Assembly (NCBI GenBank): GCA_034190875.2
Contig: CM067356.1
Coordinates: forward strand, 22,069,258 to 22,133,257
DNA: 64,000 bases
Reading direction: 5' to 3'
Source: Urechis unicinctus
Taxonomy: Eukaryota; Annelida; Polychaeta; Xenopneusta; Urechidae
Each line of letters starts with the position of its first letter. Positions within the stretch are counted from its first letter, which is position 1. Below, piece by piece: positions 27,171 through 38,737 of the stretch. The position numbers were made by a program, and so were the translations under genes. Below the pieces are notes generated by a model. It saw nothing but the letters and a program-made list of their open reading frames with translations. It had not been told where the DNA came from and searched no databases.

Positions 27171-28024
27171 AATGTAATGTTATGCAGTTCATTAACCATA
27201 TATGAGAGAATCACAACCAATAAGGTAAAGTCTCTAAAGAATGAACAATTTATTGAGTCCAAAGTATTAATAAATCAGCAAACATGGAATGGAATTTATG
27301 TGGCATTTTTACAAAATATATACAATGTGTGACTTAGTACAATAAAACCATTACTTACATTGGGTTATATACATCAAACTGTAATGATATGTAAACCATA
27401 CACACTGTTACAATTTGTTTTTATATCAGATATTTGTTCAATCAAAGTTTTAAATGTTCAATGAATACGATTATTAATATCTCTGAATAATAGTTTCAAT
27501 TTCGGGATCCGGATTTTTAAATGTATTAACCAAACTTCAATTCTGTGTATAAATTCAGGAAAAAGTGTTCAAATGAAAATACAGTTAAGAGCTTTTGCCG
27601 TGGTGCAGTATATGGCCATCCTGTTGTTTTTTTAATTTTATTGTTTAACAATTCTTATCATGAGAACAATAAAAAAAAATTTTTTTGACCAATTGCGAAC
27701 ATATACTCAAAATGAATACACTTTGCTACTTCAATCACAGCTGAATCATGTGTGCCACAGTGGAATCACAAATACAAATTATGTTTCTCTTGGTGTTCAC
27801 AACAAACAGTATCCAATAAACAGTATCCCATTCATAATAAAACCTTTTTACAAAATTATATAATTTTGTAATGGTTTCTTGTTACAATCAAACAAATATT
27901 GGAAACTCCACCCAGAATCCACAACATGAACCTACCTACTTTTAATATTGTGACCTTTCTGAATGATTCCACTGTTCTCTTGCTCGAAATGTCTTCCTGG
28001 AATTGGGCGGCAACCTGGCTTTTA

Positions 28025-28450
28025 TTGTACCCTGGTACTGGCCTGCATCCTACCACTAGTCTGTACCTTAAACACTGGTCTCCCCCCACCAACTGGTCTG
28101 CACCTTACCACTGGTCTGCCTTGACCACTGGTTTGCACCTTACCACTAGTCTGCCTTGACCACTGGTTTGCACTTTAACCGCTGGTCTGCACCTTGCCTG
28201 CTGGTCTGCACCTTAACCGCTGGTCTGCACCATAACACTGGTCTGCACCTTAACTGCTGGTCTGCACCATAACACTGGTCTGCACCTTAACCACTGGTCT
28301 CTATCTTACCACTTGCTTGTACCCCACCACTGGCTTGTACCCCACTGGCTTGCACCTTACCACTGGTCTGCCTTAACCACTGGTCTGCACCTTACAACTG
28401 GTCTCTATCTTACCACTTGCTTGTACCCCACCACTGGCTTGTACCCCAGA
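28025..28450. repeat. Minisatellite, CACTGGTCTGCACCTTAAC-like unit
   Basis: About twenty imperfect units of 17-20 bases built from ACTGGTCTGCACCTTA with CTTGTACCCCACC and CTCTATCTTACC variants. The variant block (TCTCTATCTTACCACTTGC then TTGTACCCCACCACTGG) occurs twice, near 28296 and 28403, showing a higher-order duplication. Short open frames across it are artefacts. Confidence 0.9.
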
Positions 28451-28770
28451 AGAAGTGCACAATACTGTGCGTCTGCTTTGTGGACATTTCCACCCACACT
28501 GCCAGGTTGACAAAAGCAGAGGCCAGACTTTGTGATGGTCCAACTCCATGTTTAAATTCTTTGGATGGTTGGCTAATGTATCGCACATAATTCTTGCCAA
28601 CTGGTGGTGCTCCAACATGTTAGTGTGCAGGCAGTCATAAGCAACACACATCTGCATTAAGCAAAGACCAACAATAAGCATTGCAGTGATAGCAAGTAAC
28701 TATGAACATTGGTCAAGTCAAGGCCTCAAATACACATTTAACATGTTGTACGCTTACCTTAATGGTTCGA

Positions 28771-29345
28771 GATAGTTATAACGTTGATGGGGGTATACTG
28801 AATACAGCTCTGGCTAGCCTAGTTGGTGCTTAGTCCCAGATAACAGTTATCTTTGAGGTTCTCCTCCCAGATTTTTGGTTTCAGCAGGTTCAGATTGAGA
28901 TTTTTGGCATAATATGACCTGGTAGTCCCAGACAAGAGTTATCTTTGGGGTTCCCCTACAAGATTTTTTGTTTTCTGGTGCCAAATAAGTGATTTTTTAC
29001 CCAATGTTAACTAAATATACATAACTTCCACTAGATGGTTGTAGATAGTTATAATGCTGATGGGGGTATACTGAATGCAGTTTTGGGTAGCCTAGTGGGT
29101 GCTTGGTCCCAGGCAAGAGTTATCTTTGAGGTTCCCCTCTCAGATTTTTGGTTTCAATGGGCACAAAGTGAGATTTTCTGCTTAACAATTAAATGTTTCT
29201 TAAATAGTTATAAAGATTATAGTGGAATAGTGAATAAATATAGGGGTAGCTCAATGGGTGTATTGTACAAAATAATGACCAGCTTGGGGGTTCCCCTAAC
29301 ACATTTTTGTTTAAGTTGGTCCAATATGAGATTTTGTAAGTAAAG
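28771..29345 (+). repeat. Diverged tandem repeat
   Basis: The block GATAGTTATAAYGYTGATGG plus TACTGAATRCAG recurs at 28771 and 29044, 273 bases apart, with a weaker third start near 29203. Within it the phrase AAGAGTTATCTTTGRGGTTC followed by CAGATTTTTGGTTT recurs about four times. An outlying half-copy sits near 30283 (AACCATCTTTGGGGTTTCC). Confidence 0.75.
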
Positions 29346-29499
29346 TTAGGTATATCAGGGGTGGTCCCCCGCCCACCAATGGCAACTGAAAATAATTTTG
29401 GGCGAGTTGAATTCGCCTTATCATGTGCCCGGGTGTCGTCGGTCTTTATGAATGCAATCTGAGATCGCAGGCTCAGCTGAGATCACAGACTCAAGTTGA

Positions 29500-29536
29500 G
29501 ACGAGTCAAGTTAAGATTCTTAATGAATACGGCCCC
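29500..29536 (+). repeat. Dispersed motif, also in SLC6 intron 1
   Basis: ACGAGTCAAGTTAAGATTCT followed by ATGAATACGGCCCC. Close relatives lie at 52390-52440, 52783-52826 and 53110-53140, so this is a family with at least four copies in the window. Confidence 0.65.
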
Positions 29537-30370
29537 TGATAAGCGCAGTTCATCTACGATAAAATAAGATATATGATAGGTAGCACAACCGACCAACTTC
29601 ATGGTTTATAACAGCAGCTCCTGTACTTAGTTTGATAGGGCTGATCATTTTAGGCTGGCCCCAAGTGAATTGTATGCTAGCGAAAGAGTGCTCAAATGTT
29701 TTGTATTTGTTTGACCTGATACTAACAATTTGTTCATCTTTTACAAAATGTGAAGGGGGCTTCTGTGTAGTATACTGATATTCACAACTTCGATCTTGAC
29801 AGCGAGACAGAATCATTAGATACTATGTATGTGGGTGTTGACTGACTGCTTGACGTCGTTAGCAAAGACAAGTTATGAGTGTTTGCAGTTAAGGCGTGCT
29901 TCGTGTTCATTTCTATTTGTCTTTGTACACATTTTATCTGTGAATTATGTGCATAATTGTGAGTCATAAAGATTTATATATGGGCTTATGTTATGTTTTT
30001 TGCGGGTAAAATTTGTGTTGGGCCGGTAACTGTTGAACGTTACCAGCCCTGATGGCTGGTAGCTAAATTTGTTAGTTTCCACCCCCGACTATATACATAA
30101 TTTCAACCTTTCAAATCTGTAACGTTGTAACGCCAGTATAGGTATAGTGGAAATATTTTTTGACAGCCCAAGGTGGTTTTTATGACCTAAAATAGGCTCA
30201 ATATTGACAAATTAGTCATTTAAAACATTGATTGTGGTACACAGATTTAGATTACCCATTGCCAGTGGGTTTTCGTTGTTGGGAAATAACCATCTTTGGG
30301 GTTTCCTCCCATATGTTTTGAATGAGCAGGATTGTTTATTGCTATAATCTCTTATCTGATTTGGGGGGGG

Positions 30371-30575
30371 GGACAAAAAGCCCTCGGGGGTGCCGAGGTG
30401 AGGGCGTGTTGAGTCCTCAAGAGGGCTTTCCTCTTAGCGATGAGGACGCTCGCTGCCGGCAGCGACTGCATGTGAATGTTTGAGTAATGTTAGTGCAAGT
30501 CATGAGGTCTCAACACGCCCTCAACCCAGAAGGGCGTTTGGTCCCGGCCAGGGCGTTTTTCCCAGGGCATTTTGA
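30371..30575. repeat. Foldback element, ~200 bp
   Basis: GAGGGCGTGTTGAG near 30402 pairs with CTCAACACGCCCTC near 30511, and the outer segments aaaaagccctcgg and ccagggcgttttt pair as well. The arrangement is a hairpin with outer and inner arms, as in miniature inverted-repeat elements. No coding frame. Confidence 0.65.
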
Positions 30576-31169
30576 TCCGTAATCCAATATCACTATTTGG
30601 TGACAGCAGTAGACAATGTAATGACAGATTCAAACATGTTAGCTCTTTAGAATTGCTCTCTACAGAGAGAGAACAAATTAATATCATTTAGCAATCGTTC
30701 TTAACCAGTTTTTGTATCATATTATACCTGATTATATTATCTATGTGATCGAATTCATTGATTTACAACTAGGTGTCCTGTTATCTGATTATGGACTTGA
30801 TTGCACGAAAAACCTTTCATTATCGCTCAAACCTAAAGTTTTCCTATTTATGGTTTAATCATGGAGGAAAACAACTACGCGGGTGATTGTAGATGCATTG
30901 GTAATCATTTCTCATAGCGCTTTTGTCATATTAAACATTTGAGCGCAATTATCAGTAAAAAATGGAATTAAAATAAAGCATTTCGTTGCAGACGAGAATA
31001 TCAAGCTATCTCGGAATATAGTAATATCTGCAATAAGGAATTTGCTTATTTTTGTATCTCGCGAGATCTCGCCTTATGTGGGTCTATTTTGCGCCAACTT
31101 CGCAATGGCCATAACGTCGCTTTCTATGGTCAAGCGATCCCGCAATGATACATTGCGTTGTTGGTTGCA

Positions 31170-32188
31170 ATGGCCATCAGCACCGAAACAGACGAAATTG
31201 CTGCTACAGGCAACAGAGAGGTTGCTTCGGCTCCTAAGAAAGAAAAAGACCTGTTTCGAGATACTCCTGTTAGATACTTAGGTATATCCACATGTGTAGT
31301 ATTCCTATGGTTTTTTATGATGGAAATATCACCAAAATATCCTCGCATAAGTCCCCTCATTCGGGTTGTCGGTACATCTAGACAGCGGTTACTACAAGGT
31401 CAGGTCAATGTCAGGGCAAATCTGGGAAAACTCATGATGCGTGGTATATACATATAATCAGCCAGCAAGATTTACTCTGAAGAAAAGTGAGATTTGCTTC
31501 TGGGCTAATAAGAGCGAAGATATGTTGCTTTTGGCAACATTCTTACTTATCGTTTTGTTGAGTTCTGTGATCACTTTGAAGAAATCGCTTGTTCCCCAGG
31601 CTATGCAAATGAAGTTGGTGAGGCCTTCAGAGCACTTGTGAATGTGAATTGGGTGCGTTTTAGCTATGCTGTGGCTAGCAGTTACGTGTGTGCAGATGCT
31701 TACCACAAAGGAAACCAGGCAGCAGAGGTTGTAATCTTTGATTGAACTTTTTTTATATATATTAACCCAATACCACACATTCAGTGAGAAATAAATCTTC
31801 ATCTCATTTTTGTAACTCTGGCATTTCATAATACAATTTTCATGTCTTTTTACAGATTCCTTGGCCTAGTGATGATCACAGAAGAACTAAAGTGTTGCAT
31901 GCTGTTGTTGACACATTGATATGGCAGGGCTTGGCATCTGTAGCTATACCAGGCTTCACCATAAATCGCATTTGCTTTGCTGGGGGGTTGATTTTACGGA
32001 AGACTGCCCCCAAGCTGCCATTCATTACACGTGGATGGATTGTTACAGCCATTGGATTAGGTTCTATCCCAGTCATCATCAAACCAATTGATAAAGGTGT
32101 TGATTTCTTGCTTGATAGCACTCTGAGGAAATGGTATGGTATAGAACCAGCAGAGCATGCCTTGGTGCACCATACACGCAAGAGGTAG
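31170..32188 (+). CDS. MTFP1: MTFP1, mitochondrial fission process protein 1
   Basis: Three exons: 31170-31281, 31600-31727 and 31856-32188, phases 1 and 0, giving 190 residues. The start is ATG at 31170; no ATG lies upstream in frame. Family signatures are LFRDTPVRYLGYANEVGEAF, ALVNVNWVRFSYAVASSYV, DTLIWQGLASVAIPGFTINR and PIDKGVDFLLDSTLRKWY. MTFP1 (MTP18) is an integral protein of the inner mitochondrial membrane that promotes fission and has about four hydrophobic segments; they are visible here around residues 60-75, 115-130 and 150-165. The C-terminal residues after LRKWY are variable and basic. AATAAA follows at 32440. It faces MUL1 tail to tail, about 1 kb apart. The donor after 31727 (GTTGTA) is weak but the phase fits. 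Confidence 0.93.
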
Positions 32189-32439
32189 TAATGCTCAATA
32201 TGTTATTGTAATATGCATATGCTGTATTCCCTGGGGAATGTTTGGTTGTCTGGCTAATTTAGTCCCTCACTCAATAGGGTTGGCTGAATGCATGTCAGTG
32301 ATTAAAATTAACTTCTATTCTTGGGTGCCAAAATCTCATTTTTGTTTTTTTTACTACTTGTGTCTGATATTTAAATTTTATACTGATTGCATCAAGGGGC
32401 AATTATTGCCTATTGTTTTTTTTTTTGTTGTTGAGCATG

Positions 32440-32445
32440 AATAAA
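32440..32445 (+). terminator. Polyadenylation signal AATAAA for MTFP1
   Basis: Canonical AATAAA about 250 bases after the MTFP1 stop, preceded by a T-rich run. It lies about 800 bases from the end of the opposing MUL1 gene. Confidence 0.5.
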
Positions 32446-33191
32446 GAGAATATCTGCTAATTGGTTGTGTTCTGTTTTCCCTTCATGCTGTTGTACATTC
32501 AAGGCTGTACACGGTTTCTATAAAAGTGTGAACCAGCATTGTAACATGTATTTTTGTTTGGAAGAATACACTTGGTAGAATCCTACACAATGTTTGCTAT
32601 AAAAAATATAAAATTGCCACAGAAACATTTCGTACAAATATGTTTGTTGGGCTTTGGCTTGTCGGAACCCAACGAAAACTGCCCTGGCACATCTGGCTGT
32701 TGATAAGTCAAGTGCTTAATGTATTTGCTCGCATTTGAGGGTTCAGATGCCAAGATGTGACAACCGGACTTATGGCTCAATGGATTCATGTTGGACCTCC
32801 ATCACATGGGTTTCCCAGCCTTGTGTGGGCAAAGGGAGCTTCACGAGAGCTGCCCAAGCATCACAATCGTCCTCATCTATCACCATTGCAAAACACCAAG
32901 CCCACTTTGCCCCAACATAAGTTGTGTAGAAGTTCTGGTAGTAATCCATTCATAACATAACATGGCAATGGACATTATCAATAGCCACACAGTGTACTGA
33001 TCATGATACAGACTTCAAAAATGACATACCAGAGTATCAATATTCTCTTTGAAAATTGGGGGTAAACAAGTTTGGTGTCTGTGTGAAGCAACTGCAAATT
33101 ATTGCAAGTATTTGTAACTCATAATCATAATGTTCACCTTATCCCTTGCAATATACCTCCAATGTTGAACAAATACAAATTCTAATAATAT

Positions 33192-33197
33192 TTTATT
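33192..33197 (-). terminator. Polyadenylation signal AATAAA for MUL1
   Basis: AATAAA on the minus strand, 31 bases past the MUL1 stop codon at 33228. Confidence 0.5.
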
Positions 33198-33227
33198 TGC
33201 ACAAAAAACACAGATAACCTAATACTC

Positions 33228-34861
33228 TCATGCATTATAAACGGGAATTAATCGCTGGACTGGTAGCCGGCAGATAGGGCAGCGTCTAGGGAAGGGCAGT
33301 GCTTGTCCACACTCGCCACACAGACAGAGGTGACCACAGTCCAACACTATGAGTTCTTTAGGTCGGTCAAGACAAATGACACATGGATCACGGTTCTCAT
33401 TCTCGTCTCCGTTATTATTGCCAGCGTCAGCATCAGCTCCATTTTGTCTTCTTTCAAGTCTCATTCTACGTATAGTTCTCCTCATCTGATAATCCTCCCA
33501 TATAGAACGCCAGTTCTTCCTGATCCAGTAGGCCACTATTCCCACTCCAACCAAACCACAGAACCAAACAAACATCTTGAATGTTTTGGCTTTGGACTTG
33601 AGTTCTGAGACAATCTGGTTCTTTGACAAGCCACTCACAATATACCGGCCGACTTTGGGATCTGGTGGGGAAAGGACGATTTTGCTTCCTTCTAGCGTGA
33701 GCTTCCCGACCCCAAGCAGCCTTATACCAACTCCCAACATCTCCTCTTTCTCTTGGTAACCCTTGGTAACCTCCCCAAACAGACGATCAATGCCCTTCGA
33801 TAAAAGACCTTCCTGATTTGGTTCAAATTGGTCATAAGTTGTTGTGAGGGATTCTTGCAGGTACTCTGCAAGCAGAGCGTCCTGAACATCCACTTGGTAG
33901 GATTTGGATCCATTTATGTTGGCAATTTTAAAGGGTCTGGTATTAGTTTGTTGTTTGATGACACGCACAGCATCACTCCTGAAGAACAGAATAATATTTA
34001 GAATGTATGAGTAGCACTATAACTGGCCTGGCAAATCAAGTATAATATCAAACTCCATATAGGTTGATATAATGAGGCCCTATAGTATGAGCTTACATAA
34101 TCTTAGTAACTAAGAATCCTTCTTTTACGTGTATCTGCCATGATGAAAAGCACGAAACAGCTGCCTCAAACAATTGAGTTATTGTGGCTTCAGCTATCTG
34201 AGAAGTCTATTACAATAACAATGAATAAGCACAATGAGCTCCCATTTCACCCATAAAAATTCACATCCACACAGTTGTTTGAGAAAACCATCGCTTAATG
34301 TCAAGTACACTTATTTATTAGATACCTATTCCTTTTGTGGTTTTTGCCTGAAGCAACATACACTCACCAGTACCCCTGAGACCTCTTGGACTTGTGTTCC
34401 AGGAAAGACAGAACCTGTATTAGACCGCTTTCACCTTCCACATACCGACTCTTCAACACCTCCCCAGCTGCCTCAGACACCCCATCGACACAGGCGTAGG
34501 CAATGTTCTGATTCTCACTCTGGGATATGGCATCCTTTAAATTGCTCCCCGGTTCATATACTGATAATCCCTGTCATTGAAAAATAAGTATAAATCAAAA
34601 CGGATAATCAAACCTTAGGTTCGGCTTTACCATTCCTTTTCATTTTCAAAGTTTAAGGGCAACCGCACACATATCTCTGTCCAATATATGAACTCAGTTA
34701 ATTTATGGAACAGTTTTGCCAAAGCATATATTTTATCATTATATTTCACTCAATACCTTGATAAGGTCGCCTTCGCGTATAGCATCTTTGTAGAGGCGGT
34801 AGAATACATAGGTAAGTGCTGCGTCGACACCAAGCCCCAGTACCTCCCAACTGGTCCACAT
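33228..34861 (-). CDS. MUL1: MUL1, mitochondrial E3 ubiquitin/SUMO ligase
   Basis: Three exons: 34861-34757, 34570-34368 and 33978-33228, phases 0 and 2, 352 residues, the same length as the human protein. The start is ATG at 34861. The N-terminus WEVLGLGVDAALTYVFYRLY is the first membrane segment. The middle is the BAM domain facing the intermembrane space (AYACVDGVSEAAGEVLKSRY, KQQTNTRPF, EEMLGVGIRLLGVGKLTLEG). A second membrane segment, MFVWFCGLVGVGIVAYWI, is followed by a basic stretch and a C-terminal cytosolic RING finger of the C3HC4 type (CVICL...CGHLCLCGEC...CPIC) ending VQRLIPVYNA. MUL1 sits in the outer mitochondrial membrane and controls mitochondrial shape by acting on DRP1 and mitofusin. 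All eight zinc ligands are present, so the enzyme should be active. Confidence 0.95.
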
Positions 34862-35725
34862 ACTGGCTGCACTCAAACATATCAACATCAAATGGAAGAA
34901 GCAATGCAATCCATAACAGTAAATCTAATTAGTAATTAACATCTGTCTAGCAGATGCAAATCCTCACAGAAACAGAGTGAACTGCTGATGGGACATATAT
35001 ACTGGTAATGAAAATTGCACTAATTGTTCAGAATTTTGCTTGTGCCAGCAATAATTCTGGCAGTAAACTGTGTAGCAGGTGACTATACAATCGCTGACTA
35101 CTATCGGATGTCTTAACTCTTATTCAGTTATTTATATTACCGTTCGACCGGGGCTATAGATATAATAAATATCAGTAGCAATTGACCCTACGGCACTAGG
35201 GTGCTAGTTCACGTCGTTATTTACCGTGTAAGACAAAAAAACTATCGACTTCACCAGTGCCGCAAGATCCTCAGTTCTCGAGATCGATCGGAGCTCTTGC
35301 CCTCAAGACATGTACTTTCACTTTTGAAATCAGAAACTACCCGTGGATAAGATTCAACCAAAAGGAATGGTGCAAAAGGAATGGGCCATTTGGAAATATC
35401 ATAACGCCAATTTTTAACAACGTTCAAACGGTAAAATTCATATTACATATTACTGCATAATATTACAGCACTTTGTTCATTATAATAATGTGTGATATAT
35501 TTGATTTGTACTAGATGTCTCGAAATTACTAATTATGGTACATGCCATCAATAGTTTAATTTCAGCGCTAAATGTATCAACAGAAGACTGATGATTTGGG
35601 AGAAATAGCTCTTGCATGTAGCCTTTGTGCTTAATCAATTTACAAATTGGGATTGGTAATTACCGCATGTAGTTATTTATGGCAAAGGACTAAAAAATGT
35701 ATCACATCATCAGTGGGGTTTTGAG

Positions 35726-35854
<129 letters not shown>

Positions 35855-36910
35855 CTGTGGTCGCCAATTACCTTATCACGCTCGTATCCACAGGCTGACG
35901 TCATCAGCACTTTAATCTGGTAATATATGCTACCACAATATCCGCTCAGGCTATTATTCTGAACTCTCTGAAGCGTAGATGCAAGAAGCTGCCTCGGAGA
36001 ACGGATCTACCCTAGCCCATGCCTCCTGAAGTAGGACCCGCCAACCGTAGGGATTGACCATCGCCTGGGGAAGACGGCCCGGAAGAGAAGAAGAAGGAAA
36101 CTACTGCAAGGTTCTTGCTGACATTCTATTAACCTTGGGGCTCTATTAAGATGTTTGTAGGCAACGAGATGGGATTTTCATTGTTTTGTATTCTAGCTGG
36201 AGCCTAGAATACAAAACGCTTGGCATATGCCCTAAACTGCTGTCTGAGGACAGGGATGAAACACAGTCTTTTTGGATGACTTGATGAGCCTGTATGCAAC
36301 TGGACTTGTCATGGCCATGACCAGGACCATGAATGCCACATCACGTTCCGTTTGATCATCTGATGACAGGTAGTCTGAAAGCTGAGCATCAGGCTCCAGT
36401 GGGTCATGAATTTACCTCTGATCACGTAGTACTCACGAATGACGTCATTGACCTCTTGGAACGTGCGCATTGGTGACAAAACTTCTTGGCCCATGCCACC
36501 TGTGCAGACTGAAGCTTCTCAATCGCTGCATTGTGGCACCTGCGCTCCGCGTCCACTCGTGAGTTTCCAGTATCGAGCATATGTAATTACTGCCGGTGAA
36601 GGCTAGGGCGTTCATGAGGACCCTTCAACGAGCGTTGAAATGAAGGCCATCTTACTTCATGATATTGGCTGTTATTATTCCTTGTCCTGTGAGGACAATG
36701 CGAGGGCTATGTTGGCCACAACCATTGTGTGGCGTAGAGTCAAACTTCTCTCGTAGGTCCATAAGCACAGAGTGGTACTTCATTGTGAGGACACAGATTC
36801 CCTGCCGGGCGTGGCATTGGCTGAAGACCAGCTGCTTTTGGACACAAAAGCCTTCTTCGAAATGGCCTTGTTCTCCATCTCGGTTTCTTCCTTTCTTTAT
36901 TCCTTTCTTT

Positions 36911-37004
36911 CTCCCTTACGTAACCCATATCTTGGTCGTTTATCTGTCGTCCTTTCTGGTTCTCCCTTACGTAACCCATATCTTGGTCGTTTATCTGTCG
37001 TCAA
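36911..37004. repeat. Two-copy direct repeat, period 50
   Basis: The segment TTACGTAACCCATATCTTGG followed by TCGTTTATCTGTCGTC occurs twice, 50 bases apart, without mismatches. Confidence 0.9.
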
Positions 37005-37061
37005 TGCTCTGGTAGTGATTATGTCGCTCCTCTGCCTGTGAGCTCGACGCACTGCTGCTTT

Positions 37062-37690
37062 TCATCCTCCACGACGCACAGCGGCTCATGATCCTCCACG
37101 ACGCACAGCGGCTCATGATCCCCACGACGCAAAGCGGCTCATCTGCCCCACACTGCTGCTTTTCACGCACTGCAGCTCATGATCCTCCACGACGCACAGC
37201 GGCTCATGATCATCCATGATGCACAGCAGCTTATGATCCCCCATGACGCACTGCAGCTTATGATCCTCCACGACGCACAGCGGCTTATGATCCTCCACGA
37301 CGCACAGCGGCTTATGATCCTCCACGACGCACAGCGGCCCATGATCCTCCACGACGCAAAGCGGCTCATGATCCCCACGACGCAAAGCGGCTCATGATCC
37401 CCACGACGCACTGCAGCTCATGATCCACCACAACGCACAGCGGCTCATGATCCTCCACGACGCACAGCAGCTTATGACCCCCCACGACGCACTGCAGCTC
37501 ATGATCCTCCACGACGCACAGCGGCTCATGATCATCCATGATGCACAGCAGCTTATGATCCCCCATGACGCACTGCAGCTTATGATCCTCCACGACGCAC
37601 AGCGGCTCATGATCTTCCATGACGCACAGCAGCTTATGATCCCCCACGACGCACTGCAGCTCATGATGTTCCACGGAAGTACAGCGGCTC
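37062..37690. repeat. 27-bp minisatellite with higher-order structure
   Basis: About 23 units of 27 bases, each a variant of CTCATGATCCTCCACGACGC plus ACAGCGG. Three unit types (cacagcgg, catgatgcacagcag, catgacgcactgcag) recur in the same order. The four-unit block beginning at 37176 reappears at 37498 with no difference that I can see. Because 27 is a multiple of three and no unit contains a stop in several frames, long open frames run on both strands. They encode only repeats of nine residues and I do not treat them as genes. Confidence 0.92.
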
Positions 37691-38225
37691 ATGCTTCCCC
37701 GTGTCAACCCTTACTACGTCGAGGAACACGAGTCGGCAGGCCTCCTTCATAATTGCGGGACTATAATGTGAGTCAGTTCGTAAAAAGTGTGACTCGCTCA
37801 CATGGACTGTTGTTGTAGTTTTATTTTGTAGAGCGTGAAATAGAGCATGAACATTTCAGTTTATGCATGGTTTAGATAAGTTGTAAGACATTGACTGCTG
37901 TTGCTCTTCACTTTACTTGATTTGCTGCAAATTTAAGAAAACCATCCTAACTATAATTCTCGCTGTCTTTAAACCCGGAAGTCCATGATATTATAATCTC
38001 GTTCAGTTGGCTGGAGCATCACTTTAAGCAACGTTTGCCTTCGGCGCTCACTCACCAGGGTGGCCGAGGATGTACTGGCCGGAGTACCAGACGGTTATGA
38101 CGTCTGTTCAGCTGATGTTCACCGTATTCAGCCCGGATCCTAGCACGAATGTCGCGATGATGAAACGATGGATGCACACACAATCACGCCATTTTCCCTG
38201 TTTCATTTGATAGGTACCCCACTAC

Positions 38226-38513
38226 GAAATAATGTTAAATCTCGCTCTGTTCACAATTCAATGTTTCAGAAAGTATCCTATTTTCCATTGCCCATCCGAT
38301 GCTTGCAATCGGTCATCCCCAACAATTTTGGCAACGTTATGATTTATGAACGGTTGAATTTCCCTAAACCGTATGCGTAGGAACGTATTCCAAATTGCGG
38401 AATCCACAACTAACTTGTCCCCAAGCACCCCGGATAAGTGTTTCGCCAGCTGTAGAAGGATTTTCGAAAAAACCCATTTTCCCCACAGAGTGCAGCCTGC
38501 GTTGCCTTCACGT
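38226..38513 (+). repeat. Interspersed ~290 bp repeat, copy 1
   Basis: Begins AATAATGTTAAATCTCGCTC and ends GTTGCCTTCACG. A close copy lies at 44911-45208 and a shorter, more diverged one at 46358-46560. No open frame is conserved between copies. Copies 1 and 2 flank the LINE tract in direct orientation. Confidence 0.85.
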
Positions 38514-38737
38514 TCGGCAGGGCGCCACCTTTCGGGCAAATTGAGTCACACCCGCAAGCGTGATAGCGGTAAATGTTATGGTCGCACAAGGGAGCATTTA
38601 TTGTTCTTAAAATGAACCACAATAGTCGCTTTCGTGTTGTCTCGATGGGTGCGAAGCTTGGACACTGACCCTTACGTGGCAGCACCCATAAGGCTATATA
38701 ACTCGTTGCCCAAATCGGATTCACAATACAATGGGAA

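Larger units (their letters stand above)
26077..31169. other. Intergenic region, ~5.1 kb
   Basis: Between the divergent DET1 and MTFP1 genes. It should contain both promoters, but no convincing TATA box or CpG cluster stands out. It holds a TACG/ATGC microsatellite (27108-27170), a minisatellite (28025-28450), a diverged tandem repeat (28771-29345), a dispersed motif (29500-29536) and a foldback (30371-30575). No frame here reads as a known protein. Confidence 0.7.

Noticed and set aside
37113..37752. Six long overlapping frames over the 27-bp array (repeats of nine residues)
   Set aside because: The frames are open in several phases on both strands because the unit is a multiple of three without stops. 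No start, splice or conservation evidence supports a protein.
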